The notes beneath the pieces are model-generated. The model ran no database searches, had not been told where the DNA came from, and saw nothing but the letters and a program-made list of their open reading frames with translations. 61,572 nucleotides of DNA, taken from Bacteroidota bacterium (GTDB taxonomy: Bacteria; Bacteroidota; Bacteroidia; NS11-12g; UBA955). Numbering within the stretch: the stretch's first letter is position 1; each line of letters starts with the position of its first letter. Positions 27,518-36,469 of this stretch are shown piece by piece. The stretch covers positions 1 to 61,572 of the forward strand of contig JAIXYV010000028.1 of assembly GCA_027490055.1 (NCBI GenBank), given 5' to 3'. The translations under genes were made by a program, and so were the position numbers.

Positions 27518-27602
27518 CTCTGGCAAACTTTGAACGCCTTAACTCTTAATCGATAATTTCCTTGTTTAGTCTTATCGCCAAACAAAAGCCCCTTATCATT
27601 GT

Positions 27603-27610
27603 TACATTTG
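27603..27610 (+). promoter_or_regulatory. Promoter -7 box of the TonB receptor/DUF4249 pair
   Basis: TACATTTG fits TAnnTTTG and ends 9 bases before the ATG at 27620. No good -33 element is seen. It rules out the in-frame TTG at 27599 as start. Confidence 0.5.
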
Positions 27611-27619
27611 CATCGTTTT

Positions 27620-29989
27620 ATGAAAAAACTAATTCTCCTTTGTGCCGTTTTGTTTTCAATTCAATTCTTACAAGCACAATCTAAATTTACGCTCAGCGGT
27701 TATGTAAAAGACTCGGTTAATGGCGAAATAGTCAGCAATTGCGTTATTACTGTTGATAGTGGTAAACAGACCGCCACTTCTAATGCCTACGGGTTTTACT
27801 CAGTAGGTTTATTAGCCGGGAAGCATACTATTAGCTTCTCTTACAGCAATTTTAAGTCGACTACAATTCAGTTAACTATTTCTGGAAATGAAACCAAAAA
27901 TATAGAACTGGTTCGTATCGAAGAAGAATTTAAAGGCGCAAAAGTCTCTACCAAGAAACGAGAAAATCTGGTAGAGAAAGTAGAAATGAGCAGCAATAAC
28001 CTCAACATCTCACAGATTAAAAAAATGCCTGCCTTGTTAGGCGAAGTCGACATTGTAAAAAGTGTTCAGCTTCTTCCCGGTGTTAGTACAGTAGGTGAGG
28101 GTGCTACAGGTTTCAATGTTCGTGGTGGTAGTATCGATCAGAACCTTATTCTCTTAGACGAGGCGCCGGTATTCAACTCTTCACACTTATTTGGTTTTTT
28201 CTCTGTCTTCAATCCGGATGCGGTGAAAGAAGTTAAATTGATTAAAGGGGGGATTCCCTCTCAATATGGTGGTCGTCTTTCATCTACACTTGATGTGCGT
28301 ATGAAAGATGGTAATACCAAGAAGTATGAGGTTAACGGTGGTGTTGGTTTGATCTTTAGCAGACTGTCTCTGGAGGGACCAATTGCCAGAAAAAATCCGA
28401 AATTCAAGAACAAATCAAGTTTCATTGTCGCGGGCAGACGAAGTTATATCGATGTGCTGGCTAAACCATTCCTTGCGAAAAATGAAAATCTTAAAGATGC
28501 TATCTTCTATTTCTACGATTTCACAGGTAAAGTAAACTACATCATCAATTCTAATAACAAGATATTTTTCTCTACTTATATCGGTAGAGACGCTTTCGGA
28601 GCGCCTGGCGCAAAATTCGACTGGGGTAACCAAACAGCTACTTTCAGATGGAACCACCTGTTCTCTAAAAAGCTCTTCTCTAACTTTACAACCTATTACA
28701 GTAAATACGATTACCAATTGGGATTTGGAACCGGAAAAAATACCTTCAACTGGAAATCCAATATCATCAACTACAGCATCAAGCCTGATTTTACCTACTA
28801 TATCAATACGAAAAATACGCTGAGTTTTGGTGCCGTTGCTACGTATTATATCTTCAGTCCCGGTGACGCAGTGTCCTCAGACGAAGGATCAACCATACAA
28901 TTCGGTCTGCCTAAAAAATATGCCCTCGAAAATGCTATTTATGTAGAGAACGAACAAAAAGTGAATGATAAACTAAGTTTGAAATATGGTATTCGTGTTT
29001 CTAACTTCAATTACATAGGAAAAGGGTCAGCCATAACTCTGGAGCGCCCGGTTGCTGCTCAAAGAGCTGTGGTGACAGAAACTAAAGACTACGCCAAGGG
29101 TGAAGTTATTCAATCTTATAATGTGCCTGAACCACGTTTCTCAGCCAATTATAAATTGTCGAAAATGTCATCATTCAAAGCTAGCTATAACAGAATGTCT
29201 CAATACCTGCACTTGATTTCTAATACTGCGGCTTCTGTGCCATTAGATGTTTGGACACCTTCAACTAATAACATCAAGCCTCAGATTGCCGATCAGATGG
29301 CACTTGGTTATTTCAAAAATATTGGAAAGGGTATCGACTACGAAATCTCTGTTGAAACCTACTACAAAGCACTCCAGAATCAAATTGACTATATCGATGG
29401 CGCCGACTTACTGCTGAATACCCAACTGGAGGCAGATCTGCTTTCTGGAAAGGGTAGAGCTTACGGTTTGGAACTATACTTTAAGAAAAACACTGGTAAA
29501 TTAACTGGTTGGGTGTCTTACACACTTTCTAAATCGGAAAGACAAGTGGATGGCATCAGCAAAAATCAATGGTACAACAACCGTTTCGACAGAAGACATA
29601 ATTTGAATATTGTAGCGTCTTATGAGCTGACTAAAAAATGGACTTTATCAAGTAGCTTTGTTTTGGGTTCTGGTACGCCTACCAATCTTCCAAACACAAA
29701 ATATAGCTTTCAAGGGATTCAAGGTATTCCACAAAATGCCAATGACCTAAGAAACAACGTAACCATTAAACCTTATCACCGTTTAGATTTTTCTGCTACT
29801 TATGTCCATAAAAAGACGGCTAAATGGGAGAGTAACTGGGTGTTTGGTATCTATAACGTTTATGGCCGCCGAAATCCTTTCTCCTACTACACACGTACCA
29901 ATCCTGATAACGTCATGGCCACTCAGCTGATTAGATACTCTGTAATTGGTAGCATTATCCCTTCTGTTTCCTGGAACTTTAAATTTTAA
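27620..29989 (+). CDS. TonB-dependent receptor with carboxypeptidase-like regulatory domain
   Basis: 789 residues. Signal peptide 1-20 (FLQAQ), then a carboxypeptidase-D-like beta domain (about 22-105: GYVKDSVNGEIVSNCVI, NAYGFYSVGL, KHTISFSYSNFKS). The plug domain (about 120-230) has GEVDIVKSVQLLPGV, GFNVRGGSIDQNLILLDEAPVFN and IPSQYGGRLSSTLDVRM. A C-terminal barrel ends SVSWNFKF. The extra N-terminal domain is typical of Bacteroidota receptors of the SusC-like and related families. The DUF4249 lipoprotein gene starts 4 bases later, so the two are one transport unit. The ligand is unknown. Confidence 0.92.
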   Translation: MKKLILLCAVLFSIQFLQAQSKFTLSGYVKDSVNGEIVSNCVITVDSGKQTATSNAYGFYSVGLLAGKHTISFSYSNFKSTTIQLTISGNETKNIELVRIEEEFKGAKVSTKKRENLVEKVEMSSNNLNISQIKKMPALLGEVDIVKSVQLLPGVSTVGEGATGFNVRGGSIDQNLILLDEAPVFNSSHLFGFFSVFNPDAVKEVKLIKGGIPSQYGGRLSSTLDVRMKDGNTKKYEVNGGVGLIFSRLSLEGPIARKNPKFKNKSSFIVAGRRSYIDVLAKPFLAKNENLKDAIFYFYDFTGKVNYIINSNNKIFFSTYIGRDAFGAPGAKFDWGNQTATFRWNHLFSKKLFSNFTTYYSKYDYQLGFGTGKNTFNWKSNIINYSIKPDFTYYINTKNTLSFGAVATYYIFSPGDAVSSDEGSTIQFGLPKKYALENAIYVENEQKVNDKLSLKYGIRVSNFNYIGKGSAITLERPVAAQRAVVTETKDYAKGEVIQSYNVPEPRFSANYKLSKMSSFKASYNRMSQYLHLISNTAASVPLDVWTPSTNNIKPQIADQMALGYFKNIGKGIDYEISVETYYKALQNQIDYIDGADLLLNTQLEADLLSGKGRAYGLELYFKKNTGKLTGWVSYTLSKSERQVDGISKNQWYNNRFDRRHNLNIVASYELTKKWTLSSSFVLGSGTPTNLPNTKYSFQGIQGIPQNANDLRNNVTIKPYHRLDFSATYVHKKTAKWESNWVFGIYNVYGRRNPFSYYTRTNPDNVMATQLIRYSVIGSIIPSVSWNFKF

Positions 29990-29993
29990 TTCA

Positions 29994-30860
29994 ATGAAGA
30001 ACATTTTTAACATATTTATATTAGCACTTTCTGCAGTCTCTCTGGCGTCTTGCGAAGATTCTATTGATCTTGATTTAGGTGCACCTGTAGAACAACTGGT
30101 AATTGATGCAGTAATCGATCAAACTACCGATACTCAATTCGTTCATATCACCAAATCTATCGCCTACCTTAATAATGGCAATTACACTGGTGTGCAAGTT
30201 GATACAGTTGGTATTTTAGATACCAGTTCTAATACCTTCCACAATTTCACCTACAAAGGCAATGGCTGGTACTATTTCGTGCCTGCTCCCAACACCTTTA
30301 ACTTTGGTAATGCCTATCAGTTAATTGTTCGCGATGGTGCCGATACCTATTTCTCACAAAGCACTTTAAATAGCCCGACAACTGTCGATTCTTTTACCTC
30401 TGACTTTTCTAATTTTATTCCGTTTAATGGTGGTGAAGGCAATTTTGTCACCCTGTGGTCTAAAGATAAACCAGGTAAAGGCGATTATTACTGGTTCAAA
30501 TTATATAGAAACGATAGTATTCAATTGTCAAAATCTGATATCAGAGTTGCTATTGATAACTCAACTACTCCAGGTGGTAATGGTGATGGCGACCTTTTCA
30601 TTATTCCTATCAGACAAAACTTCACAAACAGACCATACAAAAGCGGTGAAACTGCCAGAGTTGAAATCCTCAGTATCACAGCCGAAATGTATTTATACCT
30701 GAATCTAATCAATACGCAATTAAACAACGAAGGCTTATTTGCAGTTCCTCCGAGCAATGTGCCAAGTAATATTGTTTGTATTAATAATCAGGATAAGAAA
30801 CTGCTGGGTTTCTTCTGCATGGCAGGTAAAGTAAGCACACCTAAAATTACAATCCCTTAA
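29994..30860 (+). CDS. DUF4249 family lipoprotein, partner of the TonB receptor
   Basis: 288 residues from the ATG at 29994. Lipoprotein signal ends VSLASC, so it is lipidated at residue 19 and probably at the outer membrane. The mature part starts EDSIDLDLGAPVEQLVIDAVI, the typical DUF4249 opening, followed by beta-rich sequence (GNGWYYFVPAP, DYYWFKLYRND) and ends at a short CMAGKVS segment. DUF4249 proteins are nearly always encoded next to a TonB receptor, in the place SusD takes next to SusC; the function is undescribed. It ends at a terminator. Confidence 0.85.
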   Translation: MKNIFNIFILALSAVSLASCEDSIDLDLGAPVEQLVIDAVIDQTTDTQFVHITKSIAYLNNGNYTGVQVDTVGILDTSSNTFHNFTYKGNGWYYFVPAPNTFNFGNAYQLIVRDGADTYFSQSTLNSPTTVDSFTSDFSNFIPFNGGEGNFVTLWSKDKPGKGDYYWFKLYRNDSIQLSKSDIRVAIDNSTTPGGNGDGDLFIIPIRQNFTNRPYKSGETARVEILSITAEMYLYLNLINTQLNNEGLFAVPPSNVPSNIVCINNQDKKLLGFFCMAGKVSTPKITIP

Positions 30861-30870
30861 TACGGATTTC

Positions 30871-30921
30871 CTTATCAAAGATTTTTGAACGCTGGATTTT
30901 CCAGTGGTGATAAGTTTTTTT
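30871..30921 (+). terminator. Intrinsic terminator after the DUF4249 gene
   Basis: CTTATCA (30871-30877) pairs with TGATAAG (30908-30914), with an inner CTGGA-TTT-TCCAG hairpin, followed by seven T. The rest of the 246-base spacer to 31107 shows no gene that can be supported. Confidence 0.8.
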
Positions 30922-31106
30922 CTTTATTTGACTATTTTTAGTTTAGTTTGAATAGCCTTTAACTAATTGAGGCTGAGTATGAGAAATAATTTTGGAATAG
31001 TATTATTGCCATTGTTGTTGCCTGACTTAAAAAGCAGAAAATTTAAAAATTCTGTCTTAACGCTACTTCTAAAAACTTCTGAAAATCAACTTTTAACTAT
31101 AAACAC

Positions 31107-31562
31107 ATGGAAACCGGAATTTGCATTAGAAAAGCACAAGAACAAGATGTCTCTGCAGTGCACAGATTAATTGGTATTCTTGAGGAAACCAATTTTGACA
31201 GATCTCTGTTTGAAACCTATTATATTTCGAATATAAAAGATCCCCGTAATATTTATTTAGTGGCTACCATTAATGGGAAAGTTGGGGCCTTTATCAGCTG
31301 TCACAGCCAATTGCTACTCCATCATCTTGATTTTGTTTTCGAAATTCAGGAAATGATTGTTGATGAAGCCTACAGGGGTCAGGGTTTAGGTCTAGCTTTA
31401 ATGAAACATCTCGAAAAAGAACTCCGCTTAAGGAAATGCCAGTTTCTGGAAGTGTGTTCCAGTAAATTAAGAGAACATGCTCACGAGTTCTATCAAAATG
31501 CAGGGTTTAATCGAACCCATTATAAATTTACTAAGTCGTACGAAACAGTTAATGCAGGTTGA
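31107..31562 (+). CDS. GNAT family N-acetyltransferase (PhnO-like)
   Basis: 151 residues. A GNAT fold with the acetyl-CoA loop YRGQGLGLALM at about residues 90-100, preceded by the strand FEIQEMIVDEA, and a last part HAHEFYQNAGFNRTHYKFTK. The overall pattern, including SCHSQLLLHH and EIQEM, resembles aminoalkylphosphonate acetyltransferase PhnO and relatives, but the natural amine acceptor is not known. The next acetyltransferase gene begins 11 bases before its stop. Confidence 0.85.
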   Translation: METGICIRKAQEQDVSAVHRLIGILEETNFDRSLFETYYISNIKDPRNIYLVATINGKVGAFISCHSQLLLHHLDFVFEIQEMIVDEAYRGQGLGLALMKHLEKELRLRKCQFLEVCSSKLREHAHEFYQNAGFNRTHYKFTKSYETVNAG

Positions 31563-32355
31563 AACAGTTGAAATAGCCGATTTACCTATCATAGAACACT
31601 TGCAGCCCAGCGACTGGAAGGGAGTGGCCGAGCATTACCATTATTACATTTCCCATGACAATTGTGTTCCACTTAAATTAACTGATGCTGGTGTAGTTAA
31701 AGCCGTTGGAGCGCTCATCTACCATCAGGACAGTGCCTGGTTAGCGCACATTATTGTGGATCCAAGCGCCAGAGGGCAAGGTCTAGGAACTAAAATTACG
31801 CAAGCCCTGATTGATAAAGTTGATCCGGAGTACTTTTCGTCTATTTTCTTGATGTCCACAGAGTTAGGTTATCCTGTTTATCAAAAGCTTGGTTTTGAAG
31901 AAGAAGGTAAACAATTGTTCTATATTTATGATAATAAGGTGATTGAACAAGAAAAACACCCCTCGGTTCAACCAATTCACCCCTCAGATTACCCTCAGGT
32001 ATTTGCTTTGGATAATCTGGCATATGCCGAAAAAAGAACGTATCGCTTGCTGCAAGGGATCGAAACGGCATTGGTCTTTAAAAATAGTGACAATAAAGTA
32101 GAAGGTGTGTATTTTCCTGACCTTCTTGAGGGGCCTGTTTTAGCCCTTACACCAGAAGCTGGAAAGGCTTTAATGATAGAAAGAATGAAAACACACGCTA
32201 TTGCCATTGTCCCGGAAAATAACGCCGATGCTATTGCTGTCCTGGAAACTTTTAACTGGAAAGTCTTTCGCTCGGCCCGAAGAATGCGTCTGGGCTCAAA
32301 ACGGATATGGCGCGCAAGCCTTATTTACAACAGATTCAGCGGTCAGATAGGTTAA
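31552..32355 (+). CDS. GNAT family N-acetyltransferase with C-terminal accessory domain (YitH-like)
   Basis: 267 residues from the ATG at 31552; the frame is open further back to 31477 but that would run deep into the previous gene. The N-terminal GNAT domain has IIVDPSARGQGLGTKITQ and YPVYQKLGFEEEG. The C-terminal part (about 140-267) has a second half-fold ending RRMRLGSKRIW, like the accessory domain of YitH-type acetyltransferases. The start overlaps the first acetyltransferase by 11 bases, so the two are translationally coupled, perhaps after gene duplication, though sequence similarity between them is low. Confidence 0.8.
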   Translation: MQVETVEIADLPIIEHLQPSDWKGVAEHYHYYISHDNCVPLKLTDAGVVKAVGALIYHQDSAWLAHIIVDPSARGQGLGTKITQALIDKVDPEYFSSIFLMSTELGYPVYQKLGFEEEGKQLFYIYDNKVIEQEKHPSVQPIHPSDYPQVFALDNLAYAEKRTYRLLQGIETALVFKNSDNKVEGVYFPDLLEGPVLALTPEAGKALMIERMKTHAIAIVPENNADAIAVLETFNWKVFRSARRMRLGSKRIWRASLIYNRFSGQIG

Positions 32356-32412
32356 ATATTTATAGTCGTTTAACAACCGACTAATTGATGTTTACCGTGC
32401 CATATTTGTTTG

Positions 32413-34944
32413 ATGAAAACAAATATACTCTTAAGCTTATTGCTGTTTTTTTATTACAATGCGTCTGCTCAGTTATTAGAAGACTTTGAAGATGCTGATT
32501 TAAACTCAGCACCTGTATGGACTGGCGATCTTTCTGCATTTACTACATCTTCTGGTCAGTTGAAAAGCAATTACACGACTGCCAATTCTACTTTTTTTAT
32601 CAGTACCGGGGTATTTCTGGACGCCAACTTTCAGTTCGAATACGACTGCCGTCTATTGCTCAATACCTCTTCGCTCAACTACACAGATGTCTATTTGTAT
32701 GCCGATTCGCCTAATTTAAAAACAGTGAGGAATGGTGTTTTTGTGCGAGCCGGGGGGAGCACCGACGAAGTTTCTCTGTACAAAATTCAAAATGGGGTAG
32801 AGTCTGAAATCATTGATGGAAAAGACGCTGTCCTCAATAACTCAGATAACCGTTTTAAAATTAAGGTGATATACCAGAACGATACCTTTTATCTCTATCG
32901 GTATCATTATGCTAATATGGAATGGATTAAAGAGGGTGTCTCTTATTACCTTGCGCCTGTTGGACAGTTTACTACTGGATTTAAAATTCGTCAAAGTACC
33001 AGTGCATTCTTTGGGAAACATTTTTTTGATAACGTTTATTCAGGACCAGTATTAAAGGATACCACAGCGCCTCTGATAGACAGTACGCGCTATGATGATC
33101 AACAAATCTTATGTCTTTATTTCAATGAAACGGTTGATACAACTTTACTTGTTGATACTTCTCAATGGGTCTTTACTAAGTCATCCAAACATCCCAATTC
33201 AATTCAGTTTCAAAACAAAGGTCGGATTGCATTGGTGCATTGCGCTTCCGTACTTCCAGATAACCAGTGGGTAGATTTGCGGATACTCAACTTGTCCGAT
33301 TTTGACGCTAATCGTCAGGATACACTTATCAGTTTTTTCACACTTAAAAAAGAAATGCCAAAGTCAGGCGATATTCTTATCACCGAACTAATGATAGATC
33401 CCGATCCGCCTGTCGGTTTGCCCAATAGCGAATATATCGAAATTCATAATGTGTCAGATAAATACCTCACGCTGTTGAATTGTCGTATCACAGATCCTAC
33501 TTCTTTTAAGGTTTTGCCTAATCGTCTTTTGGCCCCCGACTCAATAATGCTTCTGAACCTAATTCCATCTCTTAATAATGCCAGTGATGTTATTACTTTG
33601 ATCGCTCCGGATTCAAAAATAATTGATCAGGTAGCCTACTCCGATTCTTGGTATAAAGACACCTTCAGAAATAAAGGGGGCTATAGTTTAGAGCGAATCG
33701 ATCTGACAAATACTTGTCTGGGAGCGGATAACTGGAAAGCTTCAATGTCATCAGAGGGTGGAACTCCGGGCGCCATTAATTCGGTTAATGCCATACTGCC
33801 TAAAGATACAATACCGCCTCAAATCATCGGTTTTCGTCCGCTTATGCCCAATAAAATTCGAATAGAATTAAATGAAGTATTTGACAGCGTTACGCTAAAC
33901 TCACTGGTCTTAAATATTGATAACAATACCATTCAGTATTCGGTCAATTATCAGATTCCTTCTCAGAGACTTATAGAACTTCAACTGCCAGACTATTTAA
34001 CAGATACTGCCTTGTATCAATTTTCAATTTCAGGATTTAAAGATTGTCCCGGTAATGTGTCTCCTAAGTTTTCAATCTCTGCACAAATGCTTTCTGTCCC
34101 TGATAAATATGATATCATTATCAATGAAGTCTTGTTTAATCCGCGTTCCGGTAATCACGACTTCATAGAATTGTACAACAGGTCGGCTAAGTCTTTTGAT
34201 CTATCTGAATTGTTTCTGGTAGATTTCAAAAATGCCCGCATTCAAAATATTTACCCATTGAATCCAGGTAAGCTGAGTGTTGGTCCCAATACCTATTTAT
34301 TGCTGACAGAAGACACAAGCCAAGTATGTCAGTCATATTCTTGTCCTGATAAAGCCCTTAAATGTCAGCTTAAGCGAATGCCCTCACTTCCGGATGCAGC
34401 AGGAGAATTTGCTCTCATCAATCTTCAAAGTCAGATACTTGATAGTTTGTCTTACAGCGCCATGTGGCATTTTAGTTTGCTAAGTGATCTTAATGGGGTA
34501 AGTCTTGAGCGATTAAATCCCAATACCCTAGACCATCTCCAATCCAACTGGCACAGTGCGGCCTCGGTATACGGTTATGCAACACCCGGAGCAAAGAATT
34601 CACAGATAATTCTACCTGTTAAAACCGATAAGTTTTTTAATCCAAATTCGAGAACCTTATCGCCGGATGGAGACGGTTTCCAGGATGTATTCGTTTTAAA
34701 TTATTCGCTTCCAGATTCCGATTACACTGCCACTGTCTCTGTGTATGATTTGAACGGCAGACTGATGACTCACATACTTAATCACCAGAGTTTAGGCAGC
34801 AAAGGGGATGTTGTCTGGGATGGTTTATCTGCAAGTGGATCAACGCTTACGCCCGGAATTTATATTGTAACAATTGATGCCACTTCAATCAATCAGATTA
34901 AGATTCGGGAACAATACACGGTCATCTTATGCGCGAGAAAATGA
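32413..34944 (+). CDS. Secreted lamin-tail-domain protein with FlgD-like C-terminal Ig domain
   Basis: 843 residues from the ATG at 32413. Signal peptide about 1-20 (NASAQ). Residues 25-210 are a concanavalin-like beta domain (DNVYSGPVL at its end). Two lamin tail domains follow: ILITELMIDPDPPVGLP...YIEIHNVS at about 320 and DIIINEVLFNPRSGNHDFIELYN at about 575. Each ends in a segment with SLERxxxT and A(T/S)PGA. The last 90 residues, with LSPDGDGFQDVF and GDVVWDG, form a FlgD-like Ig domain that often serves as a type IX sorting region. Extracellular lamin tail domains are common in Bacteroidota, often with nucleases or phosphatases; no catalytic domain is visible. Likely a surface structural or binding protein. 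Confidence 0.82.
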   Translation: MKTNILLSLLLFFYYNASAQLLEDFEDADLNSAPVWTGDLSAFTTSSGQLKSNYTTANSTFFISTGVFLDANFQFEYDCRLLLNTSSLNYTDVYLYADSPNLKTVRNGVFVRAGGSTDEVSLYKIQNGVESEIIDGKDAVLNNSDNRFKIKVIYQNDTFYLYRYHYANMEWIKEGVSYYLAPVGQFTTGFKIRQSTSAFFGKHFFDNVYSGPVLKDTTAPLIDSTRYDDQQILCLYFNETVDTTLLVDTSQWVFTKSSKHPNSIQFQNKGRIALVHCASVLPDNQWVDLRILNLSDFDANRQDTLISFFTLKKEMPKSGDILITELMIDPDPPVGLPNSEYIEIHNVSDKYLTLLNCRITDPTSFKVLPNRLLAPDSIMLLNLIPSLNNASDVITLIAPDSKIIDQVAYSDSWYKDTFRNKGGYSLERIDLTNTCLGADNWKASMSSEGGTPGAINSVNAILPKDTIPPQIIGFRPLMPNKIRIELNEVFDSVTLNSLVLNIDNNTIQYSVNYQIPSQRLIELQLPDYLTDTALYQFSISGFKDCPGNVSPKFSISAQMLSVPDKYDIIINEVLFNPRSGNHDFIELYNRSAKSFDLSELFLVDFKNARIQNIYPLNPGKLSVGPNTYLLLTEDTSQVCQSYSCPDKALKCQLKRMPSLPDAAGEFALINLQSQILDSLSYSAMWHFSLLSDLNGVSLERLNPNTLDHLQSNWHSAASVYGYATPGAKNSQIILPVKTDKFFNPNSRTLSPDGDGFQDVFVLNYSLPDSDYTATVSVYDLNGRLMTHILNHQSLGSKGDVVWDGLSASGSTLTPGIYIVTIDATSINQIKIREQYTVILCARK

Positions 34945-34956
34945 CTATAAAAAAAG

Positions 34957-34989
34957 TTTGGAAATATGTTACCTTATTAGGTAACTTTG
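34957..34989 (+). promoter_or_regulatory. Promoter of the toxin-antitoxin operon
   Basis: TTTG at 34957-34960 and TAACTTTG at 34982-34989 are 21 bases apart. Unusually for this genome, a strong Shine-Dalgarno (AAAGGAG at 34990-34996) lies before the ATG at 35005. Confidence 0.75.
34968..34985. promoter_or_regulatory. Operator-like palindrome GTTACC-TTATTA-GGTAAC
   Basis: A perfect 6-base inverted repeat with a 6-base spacer, lying between -33 and -7 and overlapping the -7 box. This is the expected place for repression by the HTH antitoxin encoded at 35339. Confidence 0.65.
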
Positions 34990-35004
34990 CAAAGGAGTTT
35001 AAAG

Positions 35005-35355
35005 ATGATTAAGGCATTCATCCGCGAGATATACTATTTCAAATCGTATTATCTCAGGTTTTTTGAAGGTTTGCCTCAAGATGTGAAAACAAAGTTTAAC
35101 TAGACACTTCAGTTAATTGCGACACTTCGGATGGTTCCTGAAAAATACTTTAAACACATCTCTGGTAGCAAGGGTTTGTATGAGGTACGAGTAGAGTACG
35201 GTTCAGATATTTACAGGGTGTTTTGTTGTTTTGACGAAGGACGCCTTATTATACTACTGAATGGTTTTAAAAAGACTTCTCAAAAAACACCTTTGTCAGA
35301 GATTACAATGGCAGAAAAATTAAAGGAGGCATATTTCAATGAAAAAGACAAGTAA
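35005..35355 (+). pseudogene. HigB/Gp49-like toxin, interrupted by an amber codon
   Basis: The full frame would give 116 residues of the phage-derived Gp49-like (RelE/HigB superfamily) toxin, an mRNA interferase that cuts RNA on the ribosome. It reads MIKAFIREIYYFKSYYLRFF at the start, then KTKFN, a TAG at 35101-35103, then TLQLIATLRMVPEKYFKHI and the rest through GLYEVRVEYGSDIYRVF and LIILLNGFKKTSQKTP. In relatives the stopped position is normally tryptophan (TGG), so one G-to-A change explains the stop. A shorter reading from ATG 35131 would lack the first 42 residues and is unlikely to be active. Promoter, ribosome binding site and the 17-base overlap with the antitoxin are intact. Confidence 0.8.
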
Positions 35356-35641
35356 AAATTTGACATCTTTTGCAGAGCATTTAGATAGTCAGTACGGCAA
35401 AAAAGGCAGTCTCAGAGACGCCTACGAACAAGGCTTTGAAGCCTTTAAACTCGGTGTGATGCTTTACGAGCTTCGCAAGGAGAAAGGGCTTACTCAGGCC
35501 GAACTGGCGCTTAAGTGCGGGACTACAAAAAACTATATTTCACGTATAGAAAATGATGCCAGCGATATCCGCCTTTCAACTATCATGAGGATTTTTCAGG
35601 ATGGGTTTGGGGCCAAACTTCAACTAAGTCTTGTGTTTTAA
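35339..35641 (+). CDS. HigA-like XRE-family antitoxin
   Basis: 100 residues. The helix-turn-helix spans about residues 42-95: LRKEKGLTQAELALKCGTTKNYISRIEND, then IRLSTIMRIF. Toxin first, antitoxin second, with overlapping ends, is the higBA order. It is expected to neutralise the toxin and to repress the operon at the palindrome 34968-34985. It remains intact although the toxin gene carries a stop codon, so it may now only regulate itself or counter other toxins. Confidence 0.88.
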   Translation: MKKTSKNLTSFAEHLDSQYGKKGSLRDAYEQGFEAFKLGVMLYELRKEKGLTQAELALKCGTTKNYISRIENDASDIRLSTIMRIFQDGFGAKLQLSLVF

Positions 35642-35645
35642 TACT

Positions 35646-36116
35646 ATGAAGCGTTTTAAATATCTATTCTTGATGCTTGCAGTTTCGGCTTGTCAGACGC
35701 CAATCTCAGAAACAGAAACTGCCACAGGTACTCCAAATCCTCCGGTCGAAGAAAAGCGTTTGTCAAGTCTTGTTTTTCTGATGAGTTTCAAAGACAAGTA
35801 TCCGTATGACTGTCAGTTGCTCGATAATCAGGTGACTGGTCCACGACTTAAACAATTGCTTGGCGAGCGATTCGACTATCTTAAAAGTATCTGGAATGTT
35901 GAGACGCCTATTGAGATTCAAGACAGTGTCTTATATGCCTGGGCCATGATGGAACAGAGTGGGGGAGATCCTTCTGCAGTGATTATGGCAGATATTGCCA
36001 AGGACAAATTATTTGCCGGAATTAGAGAAAATGGCAAAGTGAAATTGTATTCAGAAACGGATACTATCTATCCAGATAGACTAAAGCAGTGGGCGCGCGA
36101 AACAATCAATCGCTGA
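35646..36116 (+). CDS. Hypothetical lipoprotein
   Basis: 156 residues from the ATG at 35646. Lipoprotein signal: hydrophobic KYLFLMLA then VSAC, with lipidation at the cysteine. The mature part is a Thr/Pro-rich linker followed by a small soluble domain with YPYDCQLLDN, RLKQLLGERFDYLKSIW and MMEQSGGDPSAVIM. No family was recognised. It starts 4 bases after the antitoxin stop, so it may be transcribed from the toxin-antitoxin promoter, though a role there is not implied. Its end abuts the convergent DivIC-like gene. Confidence 0.6.
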   Translation: MKRFKYLFLMLAVSACQTPISETETATGTPNPPVEEKRLSSLVFLMSFKDKYPYDCQLLDNQVTGPRLKQLLGERFDYLKSIWNVETPIEIQDSVLYAWAMMEQSGGDPSAVIMADIAKDKLFAGIRENGKVKLYSETDTIYPDRLKQWARETINR

Positions 36117-36117
36117 G

Positions 36118-36411
36118 TTAATCCTCTTTCTTTGGCTCTGTAATGATGAATAAATCCTCGTTGTCTTTTTTCATCAGGTATTTTTCTCTGGCAAATTTCT
36201 CCAGATTTCTATTGTTGCTGAAAAGCTCTTTTTCAGTTTTGCGAACCAAAATAATTTCTGATTGGTAATAATCTCTTTTTTCTTTCAGTTCGGCCACTTC
36301 TGAACGCAACTGAATTAGTTCTATAAAATTATTGCCGTCAAAAACCGTCATCCAGGTGATGGCACTTAAACCAATTACCCAGTATTTGTATTTCTGCCAA
36401 AGCTTTTTCAT
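36118..36411 (-). CDS. FtsB/DivIC-like septum formation initiator protein
   Basis: 97 residues. A short cytoplasmic N-terminus (MKKLWQKYK) is followed by one transmembrane helix (about 10-27). A coiled coil (ELIQLRSEVAELKEKRDYYQSEI, about 30-70) is followed by NLEKFAREKYLMKKDNEDLFII, the conserved end of the DivIC/FtsB family. The protein bridges FtsQ and FtsL in the division complex at mid-cell and is needed for septal wall synthesis. Transcribed together with or near the pterin enzyme upstream (58-base spacing). Confidence 0.85.
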   Translation of the reverse strand: MKKLWQKYKYWVIGLSAITWMTVFDGNNFIELIQLRSEVAELKEKRDYYQSEIILVRKTEKELFSNNRNLEKFAREKYLMKKDNEDLFIITEPKKED

Positions 36412-36469
36412 AGAAGCAAATTTGAGAAAAAAATAGGATTAATTAAAGAGCGTTTTTTTCACTTGTCTA

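Noticed and set aside
30967-31170. A 67-codon open frame in the spacer before the first acetyltransferase
   Set aside because: It overlaps the well-supported acetyltransferase start by 64 bases, has no family resemblance and lies in an A/T-rich stretch after a terminator.
31107-32355. The two acetyltransferase genes as one frameshifted gene
   Set aside because: Each has its own complete acetyl-CoA loop and fold, and the 11-base overlap is a normal coupled arrangement.
32363-32383. TAGTCG/CGACTA inverted repeat after the second acetyltransferase as a terminator
   Set aside because: The stem has a bulge and no T run follows; support is too weak to list it.
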